Origin: Blasia pusilla
Taxonomy: Eukaryota > Marchantiophyta > Marchantiopsida > Blasiales
Assembly (NCBI GenBank): GCA_050084515.1
Contig: CM114274.1
Location: 4,092,001-4,156,000, forward strand
Length of the DNA stretch: 64,000 nt
Direction of reading: 5' to 3'
The number at the start of each line of letters is the position of its first letter. Positions within the stretch are counted from its first letter, which is position 1. This document shows positions 46,051 through 59,894 of the stretch, piece by piece. The notes beneath the pieces were generated by a model. The model was not told where the DNA came from, did no database searches, and worked only from the letters and a program-made list of their open reading frames with translations. Made by a program: the position numbers and the translations under genes.

Positions 46051-49000
46051 AACAGAGCGTTAAACTAATGGTAAATAGTGTTATTTCCTTCACGATGCTA
46101 AAGAAATGAGCGCACTAAGAGTTCATAGGGCCAAGCATTCAGCACGAAGCAGGAAGGGCAGCCGAAAATAGAATTGGAAGTTGCGAATCATGCGGACAGT
46201 CGTCCGTCCTATATATATAGCGAGCATTATGCAGTGTGGGCTGGACCTCTGGTTGATTAGATGGAGTTGAACCTAACTCTATGGACAAATCTGAATGTGG
46301 ATTGTTGCTGGTTCATTTGGTAGTACCAGTGGATAAGTGAAGAATCTCAAACGTGGAATCTCAAATCACCCTAATTACTCGCTAGCATGTTTACGTGGGC
46401 CCTCAGATACCGCCAAAGGGCATCTGATTGTCGCGAACAGTGCTCGAGGCGGTGTGTCAATCCAAAGGTGAAGATGCTGAGACGCTGGGCCGATATGGGG
46501 GTTAATCTTTGTATTAGTCCCATGAAAGTATGACTACACCTTCGTTTTAGCATCAGCTGGATTGTCAAGTCAAAGCTACAACGCTTCTCCGGATCAAAAG
46601 GTGAGGTCTCATCCATTCAAAGAGGGAATTGTAGCGGGGAAGGCGGTGACATACGCTGACACGAAAGAGCGTGGCCTCATAATTAAATAGATGCTCTCCA
46701 AATCTCGGGTCTACTCCCCATGATTCTTCCAACACCCACCAAAAGAAAGGTGGTACCCGTCGGGTAATGATCAGAATCATATAATTGTAGACGGGAAGAA
46801 GTGTGGTATGACAACAAGATGTCTAATATGAGAGAATTAGCTCGAGGAAACCGTCTGGTTAACTCTTATGAGCCACGCACTTCTGTGTCAGGAAGGGCCC
46901 ACCGTTAACCAAACCTTACTGGTTTAAATGAGAAACTATGTCAACCGTAGGCGTTGCACTCTTGATGTTGCTGCGTCAAGACTCAAGCGTACAAAATCAG
47001 TGAGCTCTAGGAGATTGAACAGCAGATGGTCCCCACGGGCTTTGACCTTTGGCGAGAGAACGAGGATCTGCTCCTCCACCTCGCAGTAGATTTACACTGC
47101 TTACAATCTCTAGCTACAAGAAGAATCGTAGTTTAACAAAGGATTCGATCGCACAGTACTCTCCCGGAATCATTTCTAACTTTCCCTGCTTCCTGGAGTG
47201 GGGCGGTACTTTAACATGCACAGTTGATATTCACACGTCACTAAAATTGATCCCATGATTTTTTGTTGGGGTTCAAAACCAATCTCGGTTTACAGTTCTC
47301 GTTCCAGCGAGATTTCAGTTATCTCGTAATCCTTCATCCGGCGATGAAGACAATTCGTATTCGAGGCGTAAGCGCGCAAATGATCTAGTACACATCTACC
47401 CCACGCCTACTTACGATCGATTTTTTACATGCCACCCTGCCCTAGTCAAGCCGATAGTACACACTTTTCGGTTTCTAAGGAGGCTATGGCTAGAGGAGAT
47501 CTACATGTCCAATAAGAGTGAGCACCTCACAATCACGTCAGAAACTTTGCAGAGCCCAAGACGTCTCCTGCAATCGCGTCCTCAGCCACGTCCCATGTCT
47601 GGAACCAGCCATCAGCTGTGATCGAACGCTGTGCCTTCCTGTGACGGCTGCGCGCATTCGCTCGGCAATGCCTCTTTTTTTGTCTTCGAAAATCAGGAAG
47701 AAAAATATTCCTCCAACTGCAAAATCAGGCGAAGTTCCCAGCGATTCTGTTTCGAGATTTCTGGGTGCGACCGTGGGAGCCTCACATTCATTGCTTAGCC
47801 TAGGGTCTTTCCGTGAAAAGTGTCCCCTCTGATACGGTTCCCCGTCTTTCCCAGCCCCGGCTTCTGCACCATCCACCCTAAAGGCTATGGCCTAGACTAT
47901 CTAGATCTTCCAGATCGAGTTGAACCAGAGGTCCTCCTTGTTTGCGTGCACGGTACCGGGTGGACGTTTTGCAGCAGCTGGAACTGGATAAATATGTAAA
48001 AACGCTTTTCTGAAACACATCAATGGCGGGTCTTGTTTGCTTCATCGAATCCACAGCCACTCACTTCGATAGCCTAAGATACGTTTCGGATTTACCTAGC
48101 AGTTAAGACCAATAATATGAACACTTCTCCGACCTTAACATTTAAAATCTTGAGTTATTCCCTTTGTGAATCTGCGTTCGTTTCAGCTAGAAACTTCTTC
48201 GCGTGTTTTGGGAGAGTATCGGGGGTTCAAAGCATACCCTAAGACCCGCTTCTGGGGATCTCATCATGAAGATGACGGAGCGATTTTGGATCCAGAGAAA
48301 GGAAGTGCACGTGAGATTCGACTTGACGAATCCTTGAGGAAGAAAGTATACCCTGTTTGTGGTTAAAAGTACACACCTCGCATGTGGTCTTCCAACGGTG
48401 GAAAAGTGTACCCCGCTCCGCTTGTGGGAAGTTAATTGTGCACCCACGGCCAACGAGTTTTTGCTGAGAAGTGGGGTGCACGAACACCTACATATTTGAT
48501 GCATTTCATGATGTCCTCATGAAAGAATGTTTGCTCGTGAAGTATCGCTTAGCTCGCGCTCATGAACATAACCAAGTCCTGGTGTGTGAAGTCGTAATTC
48601 TTTTCCTGTGGACTCGCGCATATTCAGACTGTACCACATTTTGAAGCAGACAGAAGAAGAGACAAAATTTTGGCAATAATAATTATCACTGTGCCACGCA
48701 TCAGTGTGCGGCAGGCTCTGGTTTCTTTGCAACCCGCGAGAGATCGCACGAAACTTACATTACCATCACGGAAGCCCAGTATTTGCTAGTTTGAATACAG
48801 TAAGGACGTTCACTTTTGGTACAGTGATGAATGTTGGAGGTTAACAGGTTGTCTCAGTTTTTTTAAGTATTCCAGGTTTGTGCAATCTGATGGAAAGTAG
48901 ATGAAGGGCTCACACTTTTGGATGTTGATTTTGCAGCATGTCTGCACATATTCTATTTTTAGCCACGACGTGACAAGGCAGAGTGAGACTCCCCAGCTTG

Positions 49001-49870
49001 CGAAGCATCACGGCAGAATGAGGATGTTTTGCAGTGCATTCTCGTTTATGACGACGACAGCGTCAATGCGCGTCTTATAGGTACCTCCAGTACTTGAGTG
49101 AGTAGTGGAGTACTGTTTGTGACGTGCTCGCACATGATTTGTTTGCAGATGCAGTGCTGTTGCTGCCAGGAAGGCTAATGTAGGAATACCGCTTCCACAT
49201 CTGGTCTACACTTCACGGTATTGGGGGGGGGGGGTGGGGGTTACGCTTTTGCGTTTGTGAGATGAACGGGTGGAGGACATCGTCTCCGAGATGCTCTTTT
49301 TGCCTCTCTCTCCCTCTCCCTGACGACGATAAGAATTCGTGGCAGTCGCACTTTTACGAGGTAGGCACTCGCCTCTGAGACGTTTTCATTCCTGGGTGAA
49401 GCGGGGAAGGTGGTGGCATGGTCTTAGCTTCTGGATGCAAGGTGCTAGTTCCAGATGGTGACGCATCGCCTTAGCTTTTGGAAGGTAGGGTCAGATCCGT
49501 ACCGAGCATTGCGAAGCGTGAGTCGGCAACATAATGCGGAGCAGGATCTAAAGATGTCAAATGCCAGTCAAACATGGTAATGTAGTAACCTCATTCGTCG
49601 TCCGGCGTTACAGGTGGCGCTCGAATCGTTACAGGTGGTGATCCAAAAGGCTAAGGAGAGGCTATTACAACGTACTTAATCGCTAACCGTAAGAGCTTAT
49701 GGGCGCAAAATAATTCTTCGTCGTTTGAGGAATCCAGTAGGGCTTCACATCTTGTTGAAGCTGTAGAGATTAGAAATGGATTGTGGTCGCATCCTGGGGT
49801 GGGGTACCTGCTCCTGCAGCAGAACATACGGCAAGTTCTGGTGCACTTGGCAGTTCGACCAAGATGCTCC
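46051..49870. other. Stretch without recognised gene
   Basis: Composition resembles host genic DNA, but no domain is recognisable. The open frames at 47518-47832 (plus) and 47876-47538 (minus) overlap each other. A G homopolymer interrupts 49223-49243. Confidence 0.35.
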
Positions 49871-50404
49871 AACTCTCCAGCTAACCAGTCCCCACGAAGA
49901 TCAGTACAGTTGCGCAATCCTCATATCGTGGCGCATGCAGACAGTTCACTTTTGTTCGATTTCTCGCAGCTCTCAACGAGTCATAATTGAGCGCATGAAA
50001 CTCCTCGTCGACAAGAAAGTGTATCACGTACACGCACTGCGGGATTGGGCGTAGTTATGTCCAGATGATTTCAGTGCAAGTCTTTGACTCCTTGCGTCCC
50101 TCGGCCTCAGCGTAATGATGCGTTTCGGATGACGGCCATTACGTTTGGGATGATGGGGAGCTTGAATTCCGGCTTACACTTGCAAGTTATGATGATCAAT
50201 GGTTGGAGGTTTGTTCGTTAACATGAATCTAACAGTTGTCCTAAAAATCGGGTTCAAGTGACCGATTACCAATAAGACCGCCAGCTCTGATGACGTCAAC
50301 AGAGGGTTGGAATATGTAAATGGCAACGAGAAGCTCCAACTATCACCTTAGGAGTAAAGTTACCCCGCTACTGATCTTCGTGGGGACTGGTTAGCTGGAG
50401 AGTT
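49871..50404. repeat. Perfect 34-bp inverted repeat, 466 bp apart
   Basis: 49871-49904 and 50371-50404 are exact reverse complements (left arm begins AACTCTCCAGCTAACC). The match stops abruptly on both sides. The sequence after the right arm (ATCAACGGAAGTATTA) resembles CCAACGGAAATATTA at 51521. Confidence 0.9.
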
Positions 50405-50653
50405 ATCAACGGAAGTATTAAACTCTGTGCGCTAATGAAGATCACTAATGGTCCCGGCCTGCTGTGACAAACTGCACGGTGTCAGATCAAACTGATTTGT
50501 GAGATATGTCACATCTATCTATACTAGAGTGTTGATAGTGTCATGTGCGGGTCTCCATTGATGATGAAACCATGGCGGTCACCATCATAATGATTCGTGT
50601 GGCCCATGACTTTCACAAAGACTTCACAAACTCTCCTACTCATGAGCAAAAAG

Positions 50654-50950
50654 ATGCCTACTTTTCCTGAACTTTGTAACCTTATGTACTAGATATCTAC
50701 TTGACGAAGAGAGGACCTTGCTACCTAAGAAGGACGAGACTCGTGACCCTGCGCGTTGTACAACGGAAAATTTTCATGTCAATGTAAGAAAAGGAGATCA
50801 CAATAGCGCAATGTGACATCCACACCATCGTCTCAAACCTTTTGCATAGGCGTGAAGAAGGTCAATGGAAAAACCTGTAGCATCTTCAGCAAGAAAGATT
50901 GGGCATTATGCGGTAAGATAGGCCATGATTCAAATGATTGCCACCATGGA
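50654..50950 (+). pseudogene. Ty1/copia gag relic with degraded zinc knuckle
   Basis: Frames read MPTFPELCNLM from 50654, then after several stops CSIFSKKDWALCGKIGHDSN from 50872, ending DC. The last part keeps the C-G-K-x-G-H-x4-C half of a zinc knuckle; the first Cys is a Trp. The spacing fits the end of copia Gag. No LTR is recognisable, and the protease that should follow is unreadable. Confidence 0.4.
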
Positions 50951-53900
50951 GATGATCATACATAATTGATTGATGAGATCCCGAGAAGAAGAAAAAAATT
51001 CCCTCGTCCCTAATGTGAGAACCAATTGAGCATTCATCGAAGAAAGTGAGGATGAAGCTTGTGTACTTAATTTTTGCATTGGTTGACACAAATCATTGAC
51101 AAGTGGACAAGGGGTTCATCCATAATGGAGGCATTAGCACCAAAGTTGGTTAACATCTTACAAACTTTTGAATCGTTTGTGGCTCTATGTGGGAAGAAGA
51201 TCTACAAATAACTTTCTCTTATATAGGATGGAAATTATATGATGAGGACACATCCTAGCCTTAACACACAAGCGCATTCATCACCCAAATAGAGAAATGA
51301 AGGTTGTTCTTACGAGAAGGTGAAAAAGTGAGGAACGGATGATTATGCAAACTTGTTAGCAAGTCGAGCCCTCAACATCTTTAAGCCAACTGCAAGTCCG
51401 GCATAAACGACTCGGACCCTTTAACAAGCTGTTAAACAAAGACGACATAGTTGCGAGCGGGGCAACAATCGGCAAAATATCTTCTCGAATGGTTACCTGC
51501 TTCCAGTTGGGAGATGAAGGGAGGAATTACCAACGGAAATATTAGATTACCGACGTGTTGAACTCCGTGGGCATGTGCAAATGGATAGCAGCTATCCATC
51601 CGCGGCGGAGCGGAAAGCGGCAAAGTTCCTGGAGCCTGAGTTCACGCATCCATCTTCTGGCTGACCCAGCGGAAGCTATGGCGGGCGAGGGATTGGTCGT
51701 CGATCTCAAAGCAGTCGACCCCTGAGAGCCGGGAATCCCCTGGCCAGCATGGATCGTGGTGCCTTGACCAGCACAAGCGAAACGGCCGCCGCAGGAGCTG
51801 CTTTTAATATCACCAACGCGGTCCTTGTTTGGCACCTCACCCGGAAACACATAAGAGTCACCCACGCGGACTGTTGTGAATCCATCTGTGATCCTTGCAC
51901 CCAAAACCTACAAAATCCACGTAAACTGAATGCCCCGGTGTCCGATGACGCGTGTCGACGTAGGGTACTGGAAAGCATTCTTAAGCGTTTGCTTGGGTAA
52001 TATTATACGAAGGTAGCGGGCTAGGAGCACACGTAGCAGCGCAGATTTCGACTTCCATTCCATCTAAACCGTCGGACTCTAAGTCGGAGAAACCGCTTCT
52101 CGTGAAGGCACGGAGCAGAGCGACTTGATTAAATCAATCGACGATTTCAGTAGAGTCTTGTCGGAGGTCAAGTGTAGAAAGCGCCGTGTTGGTGGCGGTC
52201 ATGTACTGTCTTCTCTTCACAAAGGTCCTGCGGGCGGAGAGCCATTTAGTTATAGGGTTGCGGGAATTCTAACACGGAGTAGCTCAAAGAGTGGATCGAT
52301 TTAATCTGCGTTCATGTCTCGCTGTGGTGCACGGTTTTATAGAACAAGCGAGATGTACCTGAAAAGTTGAGTCGATAAGCTGTCGTATCCTCCTCGTCAC
52401 AGAAGTGGATGATTCGGCTGCAATCCTGACGCAGATGCATGATGACTGCATTCTCATTTTTAGGTAGCCAGTCTCGATTACCGTAAGCTATGAGTCGTGG
52501 ATAATCTATGCCGTGAATCGTGCGCACTGTGAAAATCCCTCGTATGCACTGCTGCTGCGCTGTCACAACCATTCAGTTGCGTGGTGCGTTGATGGAATTG
52601 GATGCTGGGCCATGTGATTGTGGTCCTGCCAGTTCGCGGACGGAGGACGTTGAGGTTGTTCGGTTAGGTTGTGCATGGGTGGGGCAGCTGCACTTGTGCG
52701 CATCGGTTGTGACTCAGTGGGAGGATTCCGAGCGAGCTATGTAGCTGGACGATCTCGGTCCAGTACGTTGGGTTTATTCGCACTTGAGGTAGTTCTCAAA
52801 TCTCCTGGGATCCACGATCCTACGCAGGAGTAGCAGGAATGGGAACATTCCTCAGTCAGGCTTAGCCTACCGGTGTTGGACGAAAGCGTGGAACCCGTCC
52901 AACCACCCATCCAGAGAATGTCCCTTAAGATCACGACTCTCCAGCAATTCAGTTTGGAATTATCCCAACTTCGGATTGACAAGGTACCCAGCTTCATGTG
53001 TATTTCTGCAGTCTGTAGCGCCTCTTCTTCCCGAAATGGATCATCCCCGGCCTTCTTCCCATTGTCATCTGTCAATAGAAGCGAGGAAAAAGGTACCGAG
53101 TATGTGAAAGTAAGAAACTTCTGTGAATGGCAATGGGGACCGTCAAAGGCATTCAGAGAGCAGTCAACAGCCGAACAAAATCATGTCAGGGCCACGAAAT
53201 CATGGATCTCTCAGAATCAAAATGGAGCACAATTTCAGCTTAAAATTCCGACTCCCCGTAAAACATCCAGGAGTGCACCTCAGAAGTCCATTACATGGGG
53301 AGGTTTACCCTGTGGTCATCTATCACTCGACGAAGAAGCAAGAGAGTGTTCAATGTACCTGAATTGCGACAAGAAAGCAAATGCTCCACTGACAAGAACT
53401 ATTCAAATTTAAAAAACGGAGGAGCTAGCAAGTTTGGAGCAACGGTTTGCAAGCAATGAAGGTTGTAGCGGTGTGTCGCCATTCTCAACGAGGACTTCGG
53501 AGAGTCTCACGTACTATCACGAGAAGCTAGGACTCATTTCTTTTCTCTGATTGTTCCAGGGTTTCCATTTCTGTTTCACTGTGGGACGACGCGGACTGGT
53601 TTAGGTCTTCCTGATTGGCAGACACCTACCTATCTGATTGACACATGGCAGGAGAGGGTCTTAATAAATGTTTTTTGAAGTTTGGTCAAAAGCGTCATAG
53701 ATGAAGTTATGACGAGGTATGATCCCTCTGTACCTCATTTTCCCTCCCTGCTGGGCCTGCTCTTCAAAAAGAGGGATAAGACACCAAGGAAACCTGATCC
53801 TACTCTTGTTCAGAAAACAGGGATAAAAAACTGTGGACACCTGACCCCACTCCTGCCAAAGATGGAGATGGAGAAGCACGTAACGCCTACCCTTCCTCTC

Positions 53901-54180
53901 GAGAGTAAGGAATCGCATTCACGTCCTCCCATGTGGCTCAGAATCCCGAAATGTTCGCGTGTTCTCAATGTACGTCTGGATTGACGAACTCGGTAGACGC
54001 TGCCAGTAACTATGCAGTGAAGATAGCCATCGAGGCGTAAATTCATGTGAACACGCCGTGTGCCGTGCATGAATCCGTTCCCCCAGTGCCGGTGGCGCGT
54101 TTCCGCGCTCGATTCCTGGCCATCACACTGAACTGGAGTGACATCTTGTTTTACGGCTCTGGACTAATCCCTCTGTCCCA

Positions 54181-54224
<44 letters not shown>

Positions 54225-57200
54225 ACGACTCACGTCTTTCGTCCTCGTCCCTCTCTCAAGGACAGATTCAAACGAAAGCGATACGTGTGGCGCGAGAATC
54301 GAAATTTTCTGTAACTTTGTTGTCTTGTTTTAGGATGTTACGTCTGGGAGCTCGAGGCGTTTGGTGTTCTCATGCTTGGAATTCGAGAGATATCACATGA
54401 GCGGGATGAGATCTAACTTTTTTTTCCAATTGCATGGCGGTGAGGTCGCCGGCCGTACAACGGATATGTCTTTCCCGCACGTCCTCGTCTACATCTCAAC
54501 TTGTCGGCGACTCCAACGGCCACGTTGAGGTTCACGGAGATGCCGCCTGAAATCGCTGGCTTATCCTTACCTTCAAGAGGTAGGAGTCGGTCTTCGTGTA
54601 GTTGTCTGATCACTGCGATAAGATCGTCAGTTCGTCAAAGCTTGTGAAGAAATTCAGAGACCAGAGAAATATCTTCAGTGTGGGAGTCTAAACTTGTTGA
54701 AGTACCAGAAAGTCCTAAGTCATGTTTAAGAAGAGCAGGCGTTACCTTGCTTGATCGATTGAACGAAAACCTCGTTTTTTTCATTATGGAATTACTCCAG
54801 CTTGTCTTCCAATATTTGCAGTGCATTTGATCCCCAGAAAGCTCAGGCATAGAGATGTGAAGTTCGTCGGACTTCGGGTCTGTTCCACTTCTACACCATG
54901 AAATCGAGGCACGGGATCTATGGCCCCGAAGCTGCGACACGCGATGCTTAACGAGTTCAGTCTGTCCCACAATAAGTCTTAGAATGGCCTTTCGGAGATG
55001 CCAACATCGTAGTTTCCAACTGTTAACGTTCTGCTGTTTATTCCCGTTGTCAACTTCCGTTACGCTTCGTATTAGTCATGGGGTTACCTTGCCCTAGCCC
55101 GCGCTGTAACACTGGCAAGCTTATGGAATTCATTCAAGGCCGAGAACAGAAACGACCGCAGGGTCGTGGGCCTAATCTGCATGGTGCATAGATCTGTCCA
55201 CGAAAATTGAAAAGGTATTAAGGACCTGTCTTTGAACGAGGCTACAGATGTGAGAAAGATGGTGGCCATGATCATTTCGCTATTCTGGAGCAATTCCTAG
55301 TCATGAACCTTGCACTTAATTATCCTTGATGGGATACGTTATTGCACCAGACACAAATCTACAAGAATTTACTCCGAGAGGCTAGATTGAGTCATGGGAA
55401 TCGATGAATGATCTTATAAGCTTCTTCAAGTTCTACAATAGAGTTCTCTGTTCCTGAAGGGACAAACAACTTCAGCCTGACATAGAATATTATACAGCTG
55501 TTACAGCTCCCTCCGGAACGAGCACGAAATGATGGTGGTAGCTCACAGACATTGATACCAAGGCAGATCTAAGAATTGTAAAGAGAGCGAAGATTGTCTG
55601 CAAACGCTAAAATACCTGTGCTTTAACGGACAGTCCCAAGGCAGTCAGAAAAATGTTGAACCGGCAGCAAAATTTCTCAGTACGGAGAAAGCATGGGGAA
55701 ACGGAAAAAGTACGATCTCGATAGACTGAAAGAGTTCGACCTAGTGAAGGTAAGAAGAGGATACGAACTTGTTGAGTGAAGAACGGAGAGTGCGAAATTT
55801 CAGCTCTTTGCAGTTCTCAAATTGGAAATTGTGAACAAAACTGAGTCAGTCGAAATTGGAAAAGCAGTGTAGAAAGAGAACGTGCTCTTGCAGCTGTCGA
55901 AAACTTTTGAAAAAGCCAGGAAAAACGCACCGAACAGCCAATGTTGACCACTCGCAAACGTCCATTTTGCCCTGATCGAAACAGTTACCCCGTCCCTAGT
56001 CTCCACGTTTGATCGACAGGAATTATGGAATGTCACTTGTAGAAGCTGACTGCGAAGGCATAGGAAGAGCACTAATTCTCGTCAACGTAAGGACTACCAT
56101 CTACCCTAATGATGTGGTCTGCGGTTTGCACCGATCACCCGAATGTAAGTTTCGCAGACCTCCAGGACCGAGACAAGATACACTTGACTTCTCTCTTACT
56201 TTGCAATGTTTTCTGGTCTTCTCTACGAACTACACCACTAGCGGTAGGCTAACGGAGGACACTCTCATAATTAAATGGTCACAAACTCATCGATTGCACG
56301 CAGTACCACACTCACATACCGTCAGAGACTACTGTTTACTCGATTTATCATGATGGTCATACCCACCAACTAGATTCTCAAACTTCACGTCATAGATGAG
56401 AAAATGATTGACCAGCAGAAATATCTCCTTGTACAAAGTAAGAGCTAGCATGAGTTAGACCATCCATGATTTCAGCTTGTACACAATCACCAAATCAGTT
56501 CCTATCTCTATTGCCAAATCAGAGCCCTACCATGATGTGACTCTTCTTACTATCTAAGAGATACTAAAAAGGATTCTACTCGGCCATACGTTGCACTCAC
56601 ACTACAGGTCCTCACATGTCACCAGCTCAGAGATCAGACATGGCTCACCATTGAGCACAAACAATCTCCATCAGCATTCTAGACAAAACAACCTGCCTTC
56701 CAGTGAGGCTCTAGCAAGCACAGCAATTAGTCTCAATCTCCTCTTCCTACTCTCTGATCACTCTGCAGCGGGACCAAGAGCCTCAGGAGTCCTTACCAAA
56801 ACTGTGCCTGCTGTAGAATTAACTTCTTCTCTCTAAACAGAAACATTATATACATGAGGGTGAGCACTTCTGGCCCTTGGATCTTCTTGAACAGATCCAT
56901 ACCCTAAATAATAGATGGTGGCTAACCCTAACTCGAGAATTGCTCTAATTCAAAGTTACCTTAAAGAACACTAAATTATCTCTAGTTAATTAATTAATAT
57001 CCAACTAAGTTAGTATCTAACTAACTACTTTTACAACTAACTACTTTTAGAGCATTATTAAACTAGATATTAACAAATTTCAATACAGACCTGTATTGAA
57101 ATGCTGTCTCTTCAAATGATCAATTTATGGACAAATACCAGGAAACTCGTAATCCATGTCACAGATCATGCGTTGTTTTAGAACAGGGCGGAAAGAATAA

Positions 57201-58442
57201 TGCAGATTCTCATGGGAAGCGAACTGTCAGACTTCTCGGTGACACAGGGAAGGAAAACCGCAACAGACATGATCGATCTTCAAGTCGTCTGTAAGAGAAA
57301 ATGGCTTCTAGTAGCACCTCCACTTCACAAATTTAATTGACGAGGATTGCAGTGCTAAGAGAGGAGAATTGCCACAATCTACTTCACGCTACCAAACAAC
57401 AGCTTCCGAAAGAAGTGAAACATCAGATTTATCGTTCCTACCATGTCTTGTTTGGTATCTGACCAGAAAGGCATCGGAAGACGACCGATTCCCGCGCACG
57501 TGAGTGCAACCATCTACCTTACATTCCCAATTGACAACTTGCTTCTACTCTGTAGAGAAATCCTTCTCGTTTCTGATCACACATATGAGAGACAAACAGA
57601 GATACACAAGGAGACAAACACCCAAAGCACCGATACACCGTGGTCCACTTCCTCTAGAGACTACATCACCAAACCACTTGCGAGTCTTTACATGAGAATG
57701 TTACAAATCTTATCTACACACCATGAGTCCTCCAAACTTAGAAGCTACTAAATTCGAGACTAGAATGAAGACCAAGAGAAGAGAAGGGTCTGGATAAGTC
57801 TCAACTACACCACCACCAATGCTCCTTATATATTAAGCATCCCTGGCTATACCTCTCAATCAGAGATCAGTCATCCTCCTAAAGCAGAGACAAGGTCCTG
57901 GTCATTCAGATATCTCTCCCTGAATCACGTCTCATTCAGTCATCTTTCTCTCTCAACAGTTATTGGTCTACAAGTTTGTCAATCAGACTCCACCAATTTA
58001 ACATACTCTATTCTCAATTCAAAGCTTTCACAAGAGGCCATATCTAACAGAGTTTCTTGACATATGTTTGATACAAGAAACTTACGAGGGAGGCCTGACA
58101 CGCCATAAAGTTGGAGCTAGCTCTGATCAGAGCTGGCTCATGGTGATAAGTTAAGCTCCGGCCAGTTCACGCTGCCTGGTGAGGAGCTCATGATCGCCCA
58201 TAATTTCTTCAGGTACCGCTCGATAAACTTCTGAGCAGTCAAGGGAACGCGAGCTGCAAACATCAGCCTGAGAGTCGACGTCGTGTTAGACAAGTTTCAT
58301 CAGACAGGAGGCTTAGAGGATCGCCAACCCACCACACAAAGTGGGGTGGTCGTCCTCTTCAAACCGGGAAGCCTTGCATTGAACGAATAAGGTAAATCTT
58401 TAATCTAAAGAACCAAATTCAATTGGATCCTATGGTTAACAG
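50951..58442. other. Long stretch without recognised gene
   Basis: The longest plus-strand frame is 52873-53412 (179 codons), Ser/Arg-rich and unrecognised; 53075-52737 on the minus strand overlaps it. A minus-strand frame 51904-51542 is also unrecognised. A (CT)n tract lies at about 54182-54219. Two segments near 56031-56096 and 57443-57510 look like diverged copies of each other. 56850-57080 is very AT-rich with TAACTAACTA repeats. A TATATATTAAG box near 57826 could belong to a decayed LTR. Confidence 0.35.
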
Positions 58443-59055
58443 AAGTCCCGTGGCACAGGGCGTAGCTAAAACATCTACGATTGGGGAAGCAATTCCGGCC
58501 AAGACCGAGCAAGGAACACAAAGCGGGGAGGCAATTCTGGCTGGAAGTTCACAGCAAGGAAGTACACAACTGCAATGGATGCACGAAGGTGGGAGGACAC
58601 TCGCAAGGCAGCAAGTGAAAAGCACGACGGAGAAGTTGGAAAGACTGCACATCTCGGTCTGCTCTGGTAAGTAATGTGAAGGGCTGAGATTTCGAAGCTA
58701 GCTCGTGGAGGCCATGCCATAATAACCCCGCATTCACAGATGCATCGCCAGGAGAAACGAGTTGCGGGTGACTGAGATTTGTTGAGCGTTTGAATGCCGG
58801 TTCTCTTCACCAGCAAGTTACAATCTGGATTGGATGAGTACATTGAACAGACACATCAAGCCTCAAGGTCCCCAAAACTGCATGTTCTCTGTGACGGGAG
58901 CTTTTCAGACCACAACTTCTACAGTACGTCGACATCGACTGGAAAGACCAAATTACACGGTTGGAATAAAAACGACGGTCGATTCACAAACGGGTCTTTC
59001 TTCTGATTTCACTTCTTTGAAGCAATATTATCAGTGTTTCGTGCCGAGATCTTGA
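58443..59055 (+). CDS. Possible two-exon coding segment of unknown function
   Basis: Exon 1 (58443-58666) follows an acceptor-like GGTTAACAG and ends at a strong donor, GTAAGT. Exon 2 (58814-59055) follows TTCTCTTCACCAG. Exon 1 ends in phase 1 and exon 2 continues in the one matching frame, giving SVCSASYNLDWMSTLN across the junction and a stop at 59053-59055. Exon 1 is Ser/Gln/Gly-rich with a repeated SGEAI/IGEAI pattern; no domain, signal peptide or membrane segment is apparent. I do not recognise the protein. A 147-bp intron and agreeing phase are the only support. Confidence 0.3.
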
Positions 59056-59894
59056 GCGGAATGTACCCAGGTCAAACGTTAATGATCAAAATATCTGAGT
59101 ACTTACCCCGATGTCCCTTCGACTTTCTATTTGCCGTTGATTGCATTGACACTGTCTACAGCTCAACCTAAACTATAGCCCTCTTTGGACTCATGTGTAA
59201 ACATGTAAGTGAAAATTTTAACAATCCAAACCTTCAGGTGATTTATTGCCTGTAAAGTCTCGTACAAATTGAAACACGCATTAACTTGACTTTTTATGAA
59301 GGGGTTGCCCTAGTCTACCATCTGCGAAGAAGACGTTATAATTTTTTGTTTTCGAGAGTAGTCGTTTCCAACCACCGATACTGACGGTGACGAACGAGAT
59401 CGAGCACAATACTACCTCTTGGAAGTTGTGTGCAAATACGATCCCATCCCAATCCAGGGAAATCAAATGCAATGTGATACAATATGCATACAACACACGG
59501 ATTTATGATGTGACTGCCCTAGTCCGGAGAGCTGATAGTACATTACCAAAATCTAGAGAATATATCAGTGTTTTCTGTCTCTCCATTTACTTATCTGTTG
59601 GTAGAGGTACGAACAACCATGGTCTGCATGTCCATTGAAGGCACATTTGTTAACTTGACCAGGATTCTCAACTCATGCGAAACCTCACTATGTGGAGAGA
59701 CGGAAGCGTATATATGTTGACATGCCCTCATTGGATGGATACAAAACTCTATATATCACGAATGCTCGGCAATCTGAGTGCTCGTTCACGACTTGAAGTG
59801 GCAGAACGTTCGAATTCGTGGACGACTTTGCTTTAATTCCGAGAGTTTGGAGCAGGCTAAATGAAATGAGACATATTCCAGATCGGTGCTATAC
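59056..59894. other. Intergenic stretch 3' of FRO
   Basis: No gene seen. It should contain the FRO 3' untranslated region and polyadenylation site (transcribed leftward from 59895). Confidence 0.4.

Noticed and set aside
52873-53412. Plus-strand open frame of 179 codons
   Set aside because: No start context, domain or splice support, and an overlapping minus-strand frame of 112 codons exists; kept only as a note in the region entry.
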